DNA of 64,000 nt from CAZTHK01 sp964613215 (GTDB lineage Bacteria; Krumholzibacteriota; Krumholzibacteriia; Krumholzibacteriales; CAZTHK01), in NCBI GenBank assembly GCA_964613215.1, contig CAZTHK010000005.1:101234-165233 (forward strand), in the 5' to 3' direction. Below the pieces are notes generated by a model that worked only from the letters and a program-made list of their open reading frames with translations, made no database searches and had not been told where the DNA came from. The position numbers and the translations under genes were made by a program. Shown here piece by piece: positions 17,138-26,276 of this stretch (position 1 is its first letter; every line of letters starts with the position of its first letter).

Positions 17138-18196
17138 ATGAAGGGAGGAAGAAGTATAATAGCAGTTCTGCTGTTATTTCTGCTTTATGCCTGCGCAGTA
17201 ATGGAACCTCCCACAGGGGGACCCAGAGATGAAACCCCGCCCTCCATTGTGAGTACCATACCTTCTCAGGATTCCACCAATGTATCAGGGGATGTGGAAG
17301 TACAGGTAATTTTCAGCGAAAAGCTGGATCCGGAGAGTTTCAAAAACAGAATATCCACCTACCCTCCTGTTGAATTCGATGATATCGATGTTGACGATGA
17401 GGTACTTAAGGTTAAATTCGAATCTCCCCTTCCCGGGACTACCTTCGTTTTTCATCTGGAATCGGGCTACCGGGATGATCACAGGGTAGAGGGTATGGAG
17501 AGGCTGATGCTTTATTTTTCAACCAACTCATATATGGAAAAGGGGTTGATATCCGGATGGACTCTGTTCAAGGAAAAACCGGATTCCCTGGGGGTGGTCA
17601 AACTGTTCAGAGCAGATGGAGATACCATAGGTGACTTCATCACTGAACAGGAGGCCAGAGTAGCCTATTCCGACAATCTGGGTAAATTCTCCTTTAGAGC
17701 CCTGCCCACAGACAGCGTTACTTTCATTGTGTGGGCTTTCTCCGACCGTGACGATAACGGAAGGTATTCCGAGAGCGACGATTTCGCCATTCTTCAACCG
17801 GATACGGTAACCCTTGCAGAGAGAAGTGTTTACGTCAGGGAGCTGCGGCTTGACATTATCGATCCGGATGAACCGGGATCCATCGGGGGGGGGATAGAAA
17901 ACCGGACTGAAGTTGCCGGGCTGCCCCTGGTGATTCTGAAATCGCTATCAGCCGAGGGGGGAGAGATGTTTACTGCCGCCGATTCTTCAGGTGTGTTCAG
18001 GTTGAAGCCGGTAGCTCCGGGTGAATACACTTTAACCGCACTTATGGATATAAAGGCGGACAGCATCTGTGGTAACTATCCCAGCCCGGAGGATTCCACA
18101 GTTATGATGGAGGAGCCCTGTTTTACCATGGGAGACACCCTTCGACTTAAACCGGGTGAAAAGAAACAGATCGAAAAAACCATCATACTGGAATAA
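17138..18196 (+). CDS. Lipoprotein with Ig-like (Big_5/SbsA-type) domain
   Basis: A signal peptide ends in a lipobox (Leu16-Tyr17-Ala18-Cys19). The following PPTGGPRDETPPSIVSTIPS and VQVIFSEKLDPESFKNRI are typical of the Ig-like domain of envelope lipoproteins common in Bacteroidota and relatives. The remaining ~250 residues are beta-rich with carboxypeptidase-regulatory-like patches (VAPGEYTLTALMDIKADS). 352 aa. It is predicted on the periplasmic face of a membrane. It precedes dapF by 13 nt. Function unknown; no enzyme motif. Confidence 0.8.
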   Translation: MKGGRSIIAVLLLFLLYACAVMEPPTGGPRDETPPSIVSTIPSQDSTNVSGDVEVQVIFSEKLDPESFKNRISTYPPVEFDDIDVDDEVLKVKFESPLPGTTFVFHLESGYRDDHRVEGMERLMLYFSTNSYMEKGLISGWTLFKEKPDSLGVVKLFRADGDTIGDFITEQEARVAYSDNLGKFSFRALPTDSVTFIVWAFSDRDDNGRYSESDDFAILQPDTVTLAERSVYVRELRLDIIDPDEPGSIGGGIENRTEVAGLPLVILKSLSAEGGEMFTAADSSGVFRLKPVAPGEYTLTALMDIKADSICGNYPSPEDSTVMMEEPCFTMGDTLRLKPGEKKQIEKTIILE

Positions 18197-18209
18197 GAAT
18201 GGAGAGGGG

Positions 18210-19037
18210 ATGAGCAGGAAGATAGACTTTAAGAAGATGCATGGAGCAGGCAACGATTTTATTATGATTGACGGCAGGGAGGAATATGTTCATCTTAAAG
18301 GTAGTGAAATAGCCAGGTTATGCGACAGGAGGAGGGGAATCGGAGCAGATGGCATAATTATTATAGACAACAGCGAGAAGGCCGATTTCAGAATGGATTA
18401 CTATAACAGTGATGGAGGAGCCGCTGAGCTGTGCGGTAACGGAGCCAGGTGTGCAGCCAGGTTTGCCAGTGAAACAGGGGTGGCGGGGATAAGGATGAGC
18501 TTTGAAACCGGTTCGGGAATAATCGGAGCCAGTGTGGAGGGGGAAGAGGTAGAGGTGGAGATCGGAAAGGTAGTGGATATCCAGCTTGATAAGAGGATGA
18601 AATGCTGTGATTCTGGTGTTCACTATGCAGTGGCAGGTGTTCCCCATGCTCTTGTTCTGGTGGATGAATCTGGCAGTGTCAATGACCGGACATTTTTCAG
18701 CCAGGCCAGAGCGGTGAGATACCATTCCGCTTTTGCCCCTGGTGGCACTAATTTTAACATGGCATCGGTCAAAGATAGAGGACATCTTGAGTACAGGACA
18801 TACGAAAGGGGGGTGGAGGATGAAACCCAGAGTTGCGGTACCGGGGCGGTGGCAATTAGCGTCATATGCGCTCATCTGGGATTGACCGGGACGGAGGTGG
18901 CATGCACAACATCAGGTGGTGATATCCTTCTGGTAAAATTCACCAGGACAGAATACGGTGCTGCGGACTGCGTCCTCAAGGGCCCTGCCATGATTACATT
19001 TGAGGGTTTGTTTGAACTTGACCACTTCACCGGTTGA
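18210..19037 (+). CDS. dapF: Diaminopimelate epimerase
   Basis: Converts LL- to meso-diaminopimelate for lysine and peptidoglycan synthesis. The N-terminal KMHGAGNDFIMIDGR is diagnostic. The two catalytic cysteines are Cys75 (ELCGNGARC) and Cys209 (QSCGTGAVA). 275 aa, normal. ATG18210 has GGAG at 18201-18204; a longer reading from 18156 would overlap the lipoprotein gene and adds non-homologous sequence. Meso-DAP production agrees with the peptidoglycan genes in the window. Confidence 0.95.
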   Translation: MSRKIDFKKMHGAGNDFIMIDGREEYVHLKGSEIARLCDRRRGIGADGIIIIDNSEKADFRMDYYNSDGGAAELCGNGARCAARFASETGVAGIRMSFETGSGIIGASVEGEEVEVEIGKVVDIQLDKRMKCCDSGVHYAVAGVPHALVLVDESGSVNDRTFFSQARAVRYHSAFAPGGTNFNMASVKDRGHLEYRTYERGVEDETQSCGTGAVAISVICAHLGLTGTEVACTTSGGDILLVKFTRTEYGAADCVLKGPAMITFEGLFELDHFTG

Positions 19038-19077
19038 TATCCGACCCCTGAATTATATAGCAATAGAGTGTATTCCA

Positions 19078-21954
19078 ATGAATAACTGCCTGTCATATCT
19101 GAATGCCGGATACAACCGGCTTATTAAGAACATAACGGGGGGGTTAATGGCCGGGTCCGTAACAGTGGCTCTAGCCGCAACTTTCCTGCTGGTGATTTTA
19201 TTCTCCCACTCCGAGGCTCAGTATCCCTTTGGTAAGAACAAGATCCAGTATTTTCCCAAGGACTGGAAACTTCTGGAGACAGAACATTCAGAGATATTCT
19301 ACTATCCCGATGAATATCCCCTGGCCAGGTTTATAGCACAGCGGTTCGAAAGTCTCTATCAGGAGTATTCCAGCTTCTTCCAACTGGAAATTGAAGGAAA
19401 GACTCCCCTGATCCTGTACGGGACTCATCATGACTTCAAGGAGACCAATGTACTACCATATCTGATTCCTGAAGGTACCGGGGGATTCACCGAGTTTATC
19501 AAGGGGAGGGTAGCCATACCATTTACCGGTTCCTACGGAGAGATGTTGCACGTATTCAGACACGAGATGGTTCATGTATTCATGCTGGAGAAGCTTGCCC
19601 GGGTAATGACCGGACACAGGAGGTACAATTACTCCCATCCCCCCCTTTGGTTCACCGAAGGTCTGGCTGAGTATCTCAGCTGCGGTCAACCGGATAGCAG
19701 GGCGGAAATGTTTATCAGGGATGCGGTAACATCAGGCAATATAGTCCCCCTCGGCGAACTATGGAGAATCCAGGGCAGTTTCATGATGTACAAGGAGGGG
19801 GAGAGTGCCCTTCACTACCTGGAGGATAATTTCGGCAAAGAGGGGATAAGGATGATTCTGGAAAACTGGTGGAAGGGTGATAAATTTGAAATTGTGCTGA
19901 AAAAGACCATCGGTATGGGGGTGGATGAGTTAAGCAGGAATTGGGAGGAGAGTTTGAGGAGGAGGTACTATCCTTCGGTGATGAGGCGGAGGAGGATGGA
20001 TGAAACAAATGAAAAGTTATCCTGGGGCAATCGAATATATCACTTCCATCCGGTAAGTATGGTTGATCGCCAGGAAAGGGAAAGAGTTTTTACCACCGGT
20101 TACCAGTTGGGAACTATCAACATAATTGAGCTGGTCCGGGACGGCCGGAGAAAGTGGAAAAATAAGATATTCATCCGGGGAGGACAGTCCACCGAATTTG
20201 AGTCAATTCCTCTACTGAGAAGCCGCCTCTCTTCCCGGGGAGATACTCTGGTATTCAGCTCCAAGTCGGGGGAGAGGGACGTTATTTATCTCTATGACAT
20301 TTCCCGCCGGAAAGTGATCAAAACCGTGTCCTGTCCTTCAGCCAGGATAATCAACTCTCCCTCACTCTCACCGGATGGTAAATCTGTAGTGTTCTCGGCT
20401 ATAACCCCGAGGGGTAAATCCGACCTTTTCATTTATAATTTTGGTAACGGCACTTTTTCCAGATTAACCGATGATTACTATGATGACATACATCCCCACT
20501 GGGCTCCCGGTGAAAACAAAATAGTATTCAGTTCCGACCGGGGTGGAGATGTGATGAAGGAGAAATATGCAATTCATATAATCGATCTGGAAACCCTGGA
20601 AATCAGAAAGATAACCGCAGGGGAGAGCTCCGATAAGTATCCCAGATGGACGGAGGATGGCAAAGGGATACTTTATTCATCCGACCGGGAGGGCGCCTAC
20701 GATATATATCTCTGGAAAGGGGGAAAGACATTCCGTCAGACTGAGGGTATAGGGGGGGCTTTGGATCCGGTTCCCATTCCGGGCAGCAGCAGTTTCGTGT
20801 TTTCCGGGTACAGCGGAGGCACTTACAGAATATACCGGCGAGAAATAAGGGAGGAGTCTGGAAGGTTAATAGCTAATCGTGCGGATCCGGAACCGGATGA
20901 ATTATGGCAGCCCTTTCGTAATGACAGCATCTCAGGTTATGATAACAGAAATTACACTCCCAGATTCAGTCTCGACCTGATTGGAGCAGCCTTTTCGGTG
21001 GATCCTGATTTCGGCTATATGGGTAACGGAGCTCAATTATTCTTTTCCGACCTGATGGGCAACCATCAGATAATTACCCTGTTGGGAAGTGCTACCGATA
21101 CCTTCGAGGATTTCTGGAGGAAACTGAATGTAGCAGTGACATATGTTAATCAGCAGAACAGGATTAATTATGCGGTAGGGAGTTTTCATCTGGCCAGCTA
21201 TATGGGCACCTTTCAAAACTTACTGCGGTATGAAAGAAGGTACGGAGCATTCGGTGCGGTAAGCTATCCCATCTCGAAATTTACCCGTCTGGAATTTTCC
21301 ACCGAGCTGAAATGGATGGAGAGGGATGATGATATAACCGCCATTGGAATGGAGCAGGGAAGCGCATGGTTGTCTTCCAACTATATATCATTTACCACCG
21401 ATAATATCGTATGGCAGGTGGGGGGTCCCCTGAAGGGTCACCGGCTCAACATTTTTCTGGGGCGGAACTTCGATCTGGACGGCTCCAGATATGAGAGTAC
21501 CACCCTTCATCTGGACCTGCGAAATTACATTAGCCTCACCCCCAGGATTATCTTCGCCCAGAGGTTCCTGAGCCGCAATGCCTGGGGGAGTGATCTGCAA
21601 CTGTTCTACCTTGGTGGTTCGTGGGATTTGAGGGGATACGATTTCAGGGAATTTGCAGGGAAGAGGATTATGCTTATCAATAACGAACTGCGTTTCCCCC
21701 TGCTGGACCGTCTGGTAGTAGGTTTTCCGGTGGGACAGATAGAATTTCCTCTCTTCCGGGGTTCCCTGTTTTTGGATGCCGGGAGGGCCAGCGGATTTAT
21801 TATGGACACCGGATGGCTGGGCAGTATAGGTACAGGAGTGGAGATGAATCTGGGATACCTCCCTGTGATAAGGGTGAATTTCAGCCGGCAGACTGATTTC
21901 GAGACCATAGACACCGATACAAAGGTGGATTTCTTCCTTGGTTTTAATTTCTGA
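19078..21954 (+). CDS. Secreted metalloprotease-like / TolB-type propeller / Omp85-like barrel fusion
   Basis: 958-aa exported protein in three parts. After a signal sequence (hydrophobic core about residues 26-45) comes a peptidase-MA/gluzincin-like domain with His162-Glu-Met-Val-His166 and a downstream Glu194 in WFTEGLAEYLS, a complete zinc site. Residues about 330-600 are PD40/WD40-like repeats (SPDGKSVVFSA, HPHWAPGENKIVFSSDRGG, YPRWTEDGKGILYSSDREG). From about 640 to the end is an outer-membrane beta-barrel of the bacterial surface antigen type (WDLRGYDFREFAG, ELRFPLLDRL). The protein ends in an aromatic-terminal strand (FFLGFNF), as barrels do. The start is uncertain: ATG19078 keeps Arg and Lys before the hydrophobic core; ATG19147 has a G-rich ribosome binding site. 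Function unknown. Confidence 0.75.
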   Translation: MNNCLSYLNAGYNRLIKNITGGLMAGSVTVALAATFLLVILFSHSEAQYPFGKNKIQYFPKDWKLLETEHSEIFYYPDEYPLARFIAQRFESLYQEYSSFFQLEIEGKTPLILYGTHHDFKETNVLPYLIPEGTGGFTEFIKGRVAIPFTGSYGEMLHVFRHEMVHVFMLEKLARVMTGHRRYNYSHPPLWFTEGLAEYLSCGQPDSRAEMFIRDAVTSGNIVPLGELWRIQGSFMMYKEGESALHYLEDNFGKEGIRMILENWWKGDKFEIVLKKTIGMGVDELSRNWEESLRRRYYPSVMRRRRMDETNEKLSWGNRIYHFHPVSMVDRQERERVFTTGYQLGTINIIELVRDGRRKWKNKIFIRGGQSTEFESIPLLRSRLSSRGDTLVFSSKSGERDVIYLYDISRRKVIKTVSCPSARIINSPSLSPDGKSVVFSAITPRGKSDLFIYNFGNGTFSRLTDDYYDDIHPHWAPGENKIVFSSDRGGDVMKEKYAIHIIDLETLEIRKITAGESSDKYPRWTEDGKGILYSSDREGAYDIYLWKGGKTFRQTEGIGGALDPVPIPGSSSFVFSGYSGGTYRIYRREIREESGRLIANRADPEPDELWQPFRNDSISGYDNRNYTPRFSLDLIGAAFSVDPDFGYMGNGAQLFFSDLMGNHQIITLLGSATDTFEDFWRKLNVAVTYVNQQNRINYAVGSFHLASYMGTFQNLLRYERRYGAFGAVSYPISKFTRLEFSTELKWMERDDDITAIGMEQGSAWLSSNYISFTTDNIVWQVGGPLKGHRLNIFLGRNFDLDGSRYESTTLHLDLRNYISLTPRIIFAQRFLSRNAWGSDLQLFYLGGSWDLRGYDFREFAGKRIMLINNELRFPLLDRLVVGFPVGQIEFPLFRGSLFLDAGRASGFIMDTGWLGSIGTGVEMNLGYLPVIRVNFSRQTDFETIDTDTKVDFFLGFNF

Positions 21955-22092
21955 TAAAAACCGGGCACAGATTTCAGCCAGCCAGCCCGAAGAATAACAG
22001 AAAGCTGTAACAGTAGAGCCGTGGAGTAACGGTAATAGTATAGCCGATGGTCTGCAGGGGTAACTATCTGGAAGGGAGGAGTGATATTTCTG

Positions 22093-23967
22093 TTAATCGA
22101 AATCATCCCCGGCTAATGTTTCTTGTTTTCCCAGGAACCCGGATATGACACTAATTGCCAGATGGTGACGGTTAAACGGCGCACTGATCTGCACCCCGTC
22201 CACCATGGGGCGGATTTTCCTTAGAAGCTCCACCGCTATCTTTACACCCTCTTCTGCGGTTTCTTCCTTCCCTCCGGCTTCCTTCATCCGTTTCATAATG
22301 TCGGCGGGGACGGATACTCCGGGGAGTTCGTTGTGCATGAATTCGGCATTCTTGTAACTTACCAGCGGCCATAGACCTGCAATAATGGGAATGCGGATGG
22401 ATTCTATCTCTCTGACGAAACGCTCAAAAACTCGCATATCGAATACAGGCTGGGTAATGGCGAATTCTGCACCAGCGTCAACCTTCCAGTAGAATCTTCT
22501 CATCTCCTCCTGAAAATTTATCGCTCCCGGATTGACACCCACTCCTATGTGAAATGAGGTGGGAGTTTTTAATTTTCTTTCTCCTATGTCATAGCCCTGG
22601 TTTAATTTTCTGACTACATTGGTCAAACCGATGGAATCTATATCGAATACATCCGTTGCATCGGGATAGTCACCGATTTTTATGGGGTCTCCAGTTATCA
22701 GCAGGATATTTCTCAGTTCCATTGCATGGGCGCCCAGCAGGTCCGCCTGCATTCCCAGGATGTTACGGTCCCGGCAGCAGTAGTGCAGAATAGTTTCTAC
22801 TCCTACCCTGTTCTGGATCAGAACAGCCAATGCCAGGGGGCTCATCCGGGAGGTAGCCCGGGGGCTGTCCGGAATATTTATGGCGTCAATCCGGGCAGCA
22901 GACAGCTGTCTGGCCGATTCAAGAGTCCCGGCCGGGTTACATCCCTTGGGAGGAACAAGCTCCACTACGGTAACGAACTCTCCACTATCTATCTTCCTGG
23001 CCAGAGAAGATTTTTCTCTTCTGGCTATTGAGGTTTTCTTTCTTTTCTCCACCTTTTTATCCCCGGGGCGGGGGGGATGCTTTGTTACCGAAGGCCGGAA
23101 TGACTGAATGCCCCTTTGAATAGCCTTAATATGGCTGGGAGTGGTTCCGCAACAACCGCCCACGACGCGTGCTCCCACTTTGATAAACCGCCTGGCATAT
23201 TCCGTGATATATTCCGGGGAAACCAGATAGATATTTCTGCCCTCTACGTTCTGGGGCACTCCGGCATTGGGCATGGCGGAGATAAAGGTATCTACTGCGG
23301 TAGCCATTTTTTCCACCGCTTCCAGCATTACCCGGGGACCTACCGAGCAGTTCACTCCAACTACATCAGCACCCCATTCCTCCAGACGAATGGCGAAATC
23401 CCCCGGTTCGGTACCATATAATCCCAAACCATCAACCTGGAGAGTCATCTGGGCTATGACAGGTATATCAGAGATACTCTTAACCGCTTTGATTGCCTGA
23501 TGTATCTGATTCAGATCGGCAAATGTTTCCAGTATTATAATATCCACCCCTCCGTCTATCATAGCCTCAGCCTGAGTGGCAAATGCTTCCCTCGCCTCCT
23601 GGTTGGAGGTGGGGCCCCAGGGTTCGATTTTAATTCCCAGTGGTCCGATAGAGCCTGCAACTCCCACTCTCCCCCGGGAAGCGGATGCCGCTATCTCCGC
23701 ACCCTTCCTGTTAATTTGATATACCTCGTCTTCCAGGGAATGAGCCTTCAGTTTATAATAATTAGCACTGAAGGTGTTGGTTTCGATTACATCAGCCCCT
23801 GCATCGATATAACTTCGGTGTATTTTTTCTACCAGGGAGGGGTTGGACAGATTAACTGCATCGAAGCATTTGTTTATGAACACTCCATTTTCATAAAGCA
23901 TGGTACCCATAGCACCGTCGAAGAGTACCACCCCCCTGTTCAGTGCCTTATGGAGATCAAAAGCCAT
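22093..23967 (-). CDS. Bifunctional homocysteine S-methyltransferase / methylenetetrahydrofolate reductase
   Basis: One of only two minus-strand genes. Residues 1-290 are a homocysteine methyltransferase domain (VVLFDGAMGTMLYENG; zinc cysteines in GVNCSVGP and GGCCGTTPSHI). Residues about 330-624 are a MetF-type reductase domain (VTVELVPPKGCNPAGTLESA, FAITQPVFDMRVFERF). The same fusion is known as YitJ in Bacillus. It links folate one-carbon units to methionine synthesis, with the methyl group supplied to homocysteine by the N-terminal domain. 624 aa. The start ATG has GGGGAGA upstream on its strand. It is transcribed divergently from proS, and a dyad lies between them. Confidence 0.93.
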   Translation of the reverse strand: MAFDLHKALNRGVVLFDGAMGTMLYENGVFINKCFDAVNLSNPSLVEKIHRSYIDAGADVIETNTFSANYYKLKAHSLEDEVYQINRKGAEIAASASRGRVGVAGSIGPLGIKIEPWGPTSNQEAREAFATQAEAMIDGGVDIIILETFADLNQIHQAIKAVKSISDIPVIAQMTLQVDGLGLYGTEPGDFAIRLEEWGADVVGVNCSVGPRVMLEAVEKMATAVDTFISAMPNAGVPQNVEGRNIYLVSPEYITEYARRFIKVGARVVGGCCGTTPSHIKAIQRGIQSFRPSVTKHPPRPGDKKVEKRKKTSIARREKSSLARKIDSGEFVTVVELVPPKGCNPAGTLESARQLSAARIDAINIPDSPRATSRMSPLALAVLIQNRVGVETILHYCCRDRNILGMQADLLGAHAMELRNILLITGDPIKIGDYPDATDVFDIDSIGLTNVVRKLNQGYDIGERKLKTPTSFHIGVGVNPGAINFQEEMRRFYWKVDAGAEFAITQPVFDMRVFERFVREIESIRIPIIAGLWPLVSYKNAEFMHNELPGVSVPADIMKRMKEAGGKEETAEEGVKIAVELLRKIRPMVDGVQISAPFNRHHLAISVISGFLGKQETLAGDDFD

Positions 23968-24056
23968 GGTATATTTCTCCCCGTGTACCGGAAAGCCCCT
24001 GAGTGATTAATAATGATGATTGTTTTTTGCCAGGGACAATATATTTTACTTACAAC

Positions 24057-24085
24057 TTGCAAACAACTGAATGCTTTTTTAGTAT
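24057..24085 (+). promoter_or_regulatory. proS: Candidate sigma-70 promoter for proS
   Basis: TTGCAA at 24057-24062, 17-bp spacer, TAGTAT at 24080-24085; predicted transcription start near 24092, about 200 nt before the start codon. Confidence 0.5.
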
Positions 24086-24110
24086 ATAGGGCAGTTGAAC
24101 AGTAATTCAA
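24081..24110 (-). promoter_or_regulatory. Candidate sigma-70 promoter for the minus-strand methionine gene
   Basis: On the minus strand TTGAAT (24110-24105), 18-bp spacer, TATACT (24086-24081). Its -10 overlaps the proS -10 on the other strand. The leader would be about 105 nt. Confidence 0.5.
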
Positions 24111-24111
24111 C
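24094..24111. repeat. Perfect inverted repeat GTTGAA-N6-TTCAAC (candidate operator)
   Basis: Two 6-bp arms separated by 6 bp. The dyad overlaps the -35 of the minus-strand promoter and lies at about +3 to +20 of the proS transcript, a position where a bound protein could affect both genes. No regulator is identified. Confidence 0.5.
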
Positions 24112-24292
24112 CTAATAAATGAAATGCTGGCAGGGGAGCGTTTCGGGATGGGTGGTGCGGTACAAATCAGTGAAATCTGTTGCCTGAACAGTAACAGGAG
24201 GTTTCCCCTGCACTATTCCGAACTCCCGCGAAACGGCAGGAGAGTAAACCGTTTCAACCGGAAATTTTTAACACCGGGAGGAAGATAACGAT

Positions 24293-26002
24293 ATGCGATG
24301 GTCACAAAGCTGTATTCCTACATTGAAGGAGGAACCCAGGGAAGCTGAAATAGCCAGCCACAAGCTGATGCTGAGAGCAGGGCTGATAAAGAAGCTGACC
24401 TCTGGAATATATACATTCTTGCCCCTTGGGTTCAAAGTATTGAAGAATATAGAGCAGATTGTAAGGGAGGAGATGAACTGTATCGGATGCCAGGAGATGT
24501 TGATGCCCATACTTCATCCCTCTGAAATATACCGGGAGAGTGGCCGGTTTGAGACTTTTGGACCGGAACTTTTCAAAATATATGATTCCCGCAAGAGACT
24601 GTTTGCCCTGGGACCCACTCATGAAGAGGTAATAACCATGATAGCCAGGGATGATCTCAAGAGCTATCGAGATCTGCCCCAGTGTCTCTATCAGATACTC
24701 ACCAAGTTCCGTGATGAGATAAGACCCCGCTACGGGGTCATACGGGCCAGGGAATTCATAATGAAAGACGCCTACAGTTTTCATGAGGATGAGCAGTCTC
24801 TTCATCAAACCTATGTAAAGATGGAACAGGCATACTCCACAATTATTCAGCGCTGCGGCCTGGAGTTCAGGGCTGTGGAAGCGGAATCTGGATACATAGG
24901 TGGAAGTGTATCCCATGAATTCATGGTACTGGCTGATAATGGAGAGGATCAGGTGCTTACCTGTGAGTGTGGTTACGGAGTAAATCTGGAGAAGGCTACC
25001 GCTGAGCAGGGGGACCGGGTGGTAGAATTTCAGAGCTCCGGAGAGGGGGATTACCGGGAGGTGGAAACACCAGGTATGACTACGGTGGAGGAGGTAGCAT
25101 CATATCTGGAAACAGAAGAGGAAAAACTGATTAAGACAATGCTGTACCGGACTGGAGATAAAACGGTGGCCGTTCTGATACCGGGGGACAGAAACGTTAA
25201 CGATATAAAGCTGGTCAAGGTATTCGACGATCCGGATATTAGATTTCTTGAGCCTGCCGAGATCCTGGAAATCACCGGTGGACCAGCCGGCTTTTCCGGG
25301 CCGGTGGGATTGCCGGATGAGGTGGAGATATATGCAGACAATCTTATCAGAAACCACAGAACAGCGATTGCAGGGGGTAACAGGAAGGATATTCACCTGG
25401 CCGGAGTAAGGGTGGGAACCGATTTCGAAGTGGGTGAATATCACGATTTTGTTATGGCCCGGGAGGGCGATCTTTGCCCCAGGTGCGGTAAAGGGATGGA
25501 GCTGAAGAGGGGAGTGGAGGTGGGACACATATTCAAACTGGGAACCAGGTACTCGGAAGCTATGAGCGCAACCTTCCTGGACAATCAGGGCAAGGCCCGG
25601 CCCTTCGTCATGGGATGCTACGGTTTTGGCATATCAAGGATGATTGCTGCTGCCGTCGAACAGAATAATGACAGTAAGGGGATAATATGGCCCCCTTCGA
25701 TATCACCTATGGATGTCCATATTCTGCCTGTTAATATGTCAGATGAAAAGGTAGTGGAAGAGACAGACAGGCTGGAGCAGGTTCTTTCTGAAAACGGGAT
25801 TGAGATACTGGTGGATGACAGGGATACCGGAGCCGGAGTCAAGTTCAATGATGCTGACCTGATAGGTATACCGATGAGGTTGACCATCGGTAATAAATTG
25901 AAAGAGGGTAAGGTAGAACTATTTAACCGTTCCTCTGGAGAAACTGAAGAGATTCCCGCGGATGAGGTATCCGGAGAGGTAATCAGAAGAGTGAAGTCCT
26001 AG
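24293..26002 (+). CDS. proS: Prolyl-tRNA synthetase (bacterial type, with editing domain)
   Basis: Charges tRNA-Pro with proline. Class II motif 2 region is TKFRDEIRPRYGVIRAREFI and motif 3 is MGCYGFGISRMIAAAVEQ. The INS editing domain that clears Ala-tRNA-Pro sits between them at about residues 230-390, with VMAREGDLCPRCG near its end, followed by the HIFKLGTRYSEAM block. 569 aa, normal for the bacterial form. Ribosome binding site GGGAGGAAG precedes ATG24293 by about 8 nt. The stop codon overlaps the convergent rpsT stop within CTAG. Two tRNA-Pro genes are encoded later in the window. Confidence 0.96.
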   Translation: MRWSQSCIPTLKEEPREAEIASHKLMLRAGLIKKLTSGIYTFLPLGFKVLKNIEQIVREEMNCIGCQEMLMPILHPSEIYRESGRFETFGPELFKIYDSRKRLFALGPTHEEVITMIARDDLKSYRDLPQCLYQILTKFRDEIRPRYGVIRAREFIMKDAYSFHEDEQSLHQTYVKMEQAYSTIIQRCGLEFRAVEAESGYIGGSVSHEFMVLADNGEDQVLTCECGYGVNLEKATAEQGDRVVEFQSSGEGDYREVETPGMTTVEEVASYLETEEEKLIKTMLYRTGDKTVAVLIPGDRNVNDIKLVKVFDDPDIRFLEPAEILEITGGPAGFSGPVGLPDEVEIYADNLIRNHRTAIAGGNRKDIHLAGVRVGTDFEVGEYHDFVMAREGDLCPRCGKGMELKRGVEVGHIFKLGTRYSEAMSATFLDNQGKARPFVMGCYGFGISRMIAAAVEQNNDSKGIIWPPSISPMDVHILPVNMSDEKVVEETDRLEQVLSENGIEILVDDRDTGAGVKFNDADLIGIPMRLTIGNKLKEGKVELFNRSSGETEEIPADEVSGEVIRRVKS

Positions 26003-26250
26003 GAGCTGGACAAGTTTCTGGATAACCTGGATTTCATTCTGGCAGCTTTGCGCTCATTCAGAATCCCCTTCTTCAGGGATTTATCAATAACGGAAACAAG
26101 TTCCGGGTACTTCTCCCTGGCTTCTTCGGGATCCTGGATGGATTTGAATAATTTTACCGTATTCTTTAATCTGGTGCGGTAAGTCATGTTTCTCTGGTAT
26201 CTTTTTCTGTTCTGCCGCATTCGCTTTTCGGTTGACTTATGTGTAGGCAT
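25999..26250 (-). CDS. rpsT: 30S ribosomal protein S20
   Basis: Small basic protein (83 aa) that binds 16S rRNA. The family pattern is clear: THKSTEKRMRQNRKRYQRN at the N-terminus and NERKAARMKSRLSRNL near the C-terminus. GGAGGTGA lies just upstream of ATG on the minus strand. It converges with proS, and the two stops share CTAG, so no separate terminator exists between them. Its promoter overlaps the uvrC start region. Confidence 0.95.
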   Translation of the reverse strand: MPTHKSTEKRMRQNRKRYQRNMTYRTRLKNTVKLFKSIQDPEEAREKYPELVSVIDKSLKKGILNERKAARMKSRLSRNLSSS

Positions 26251-26276
26251 ATCAATTTCACCTCCGATGAATTGAT

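Larger units (their letters stand above)
23968..24292. promoter_or_regulatory. Divergent control region between the methionine gene and proS (no gene)
   Basis: A 325-bp stretch without a gene. It holds two opposed sigma-70-like promoters with overlapping -10 hexamers, a perfect dyad at 24094-24111, and a proS leader of about 200 nt with two mutually exclusive helices (24139-24255). The leader ends at ribosome binding site GGGAGGAAG (24276-24284). No short ORF with a good start is seen. Confidence 0.6.

Noticed and set aside
24148..24162. GGGTGGTGCGGTA in the proS leader resembles a T-box core
   Set aside because: The bases after GGGTGG do not match NACCGCG, and no downstream partner or terminator with a U-run is present.
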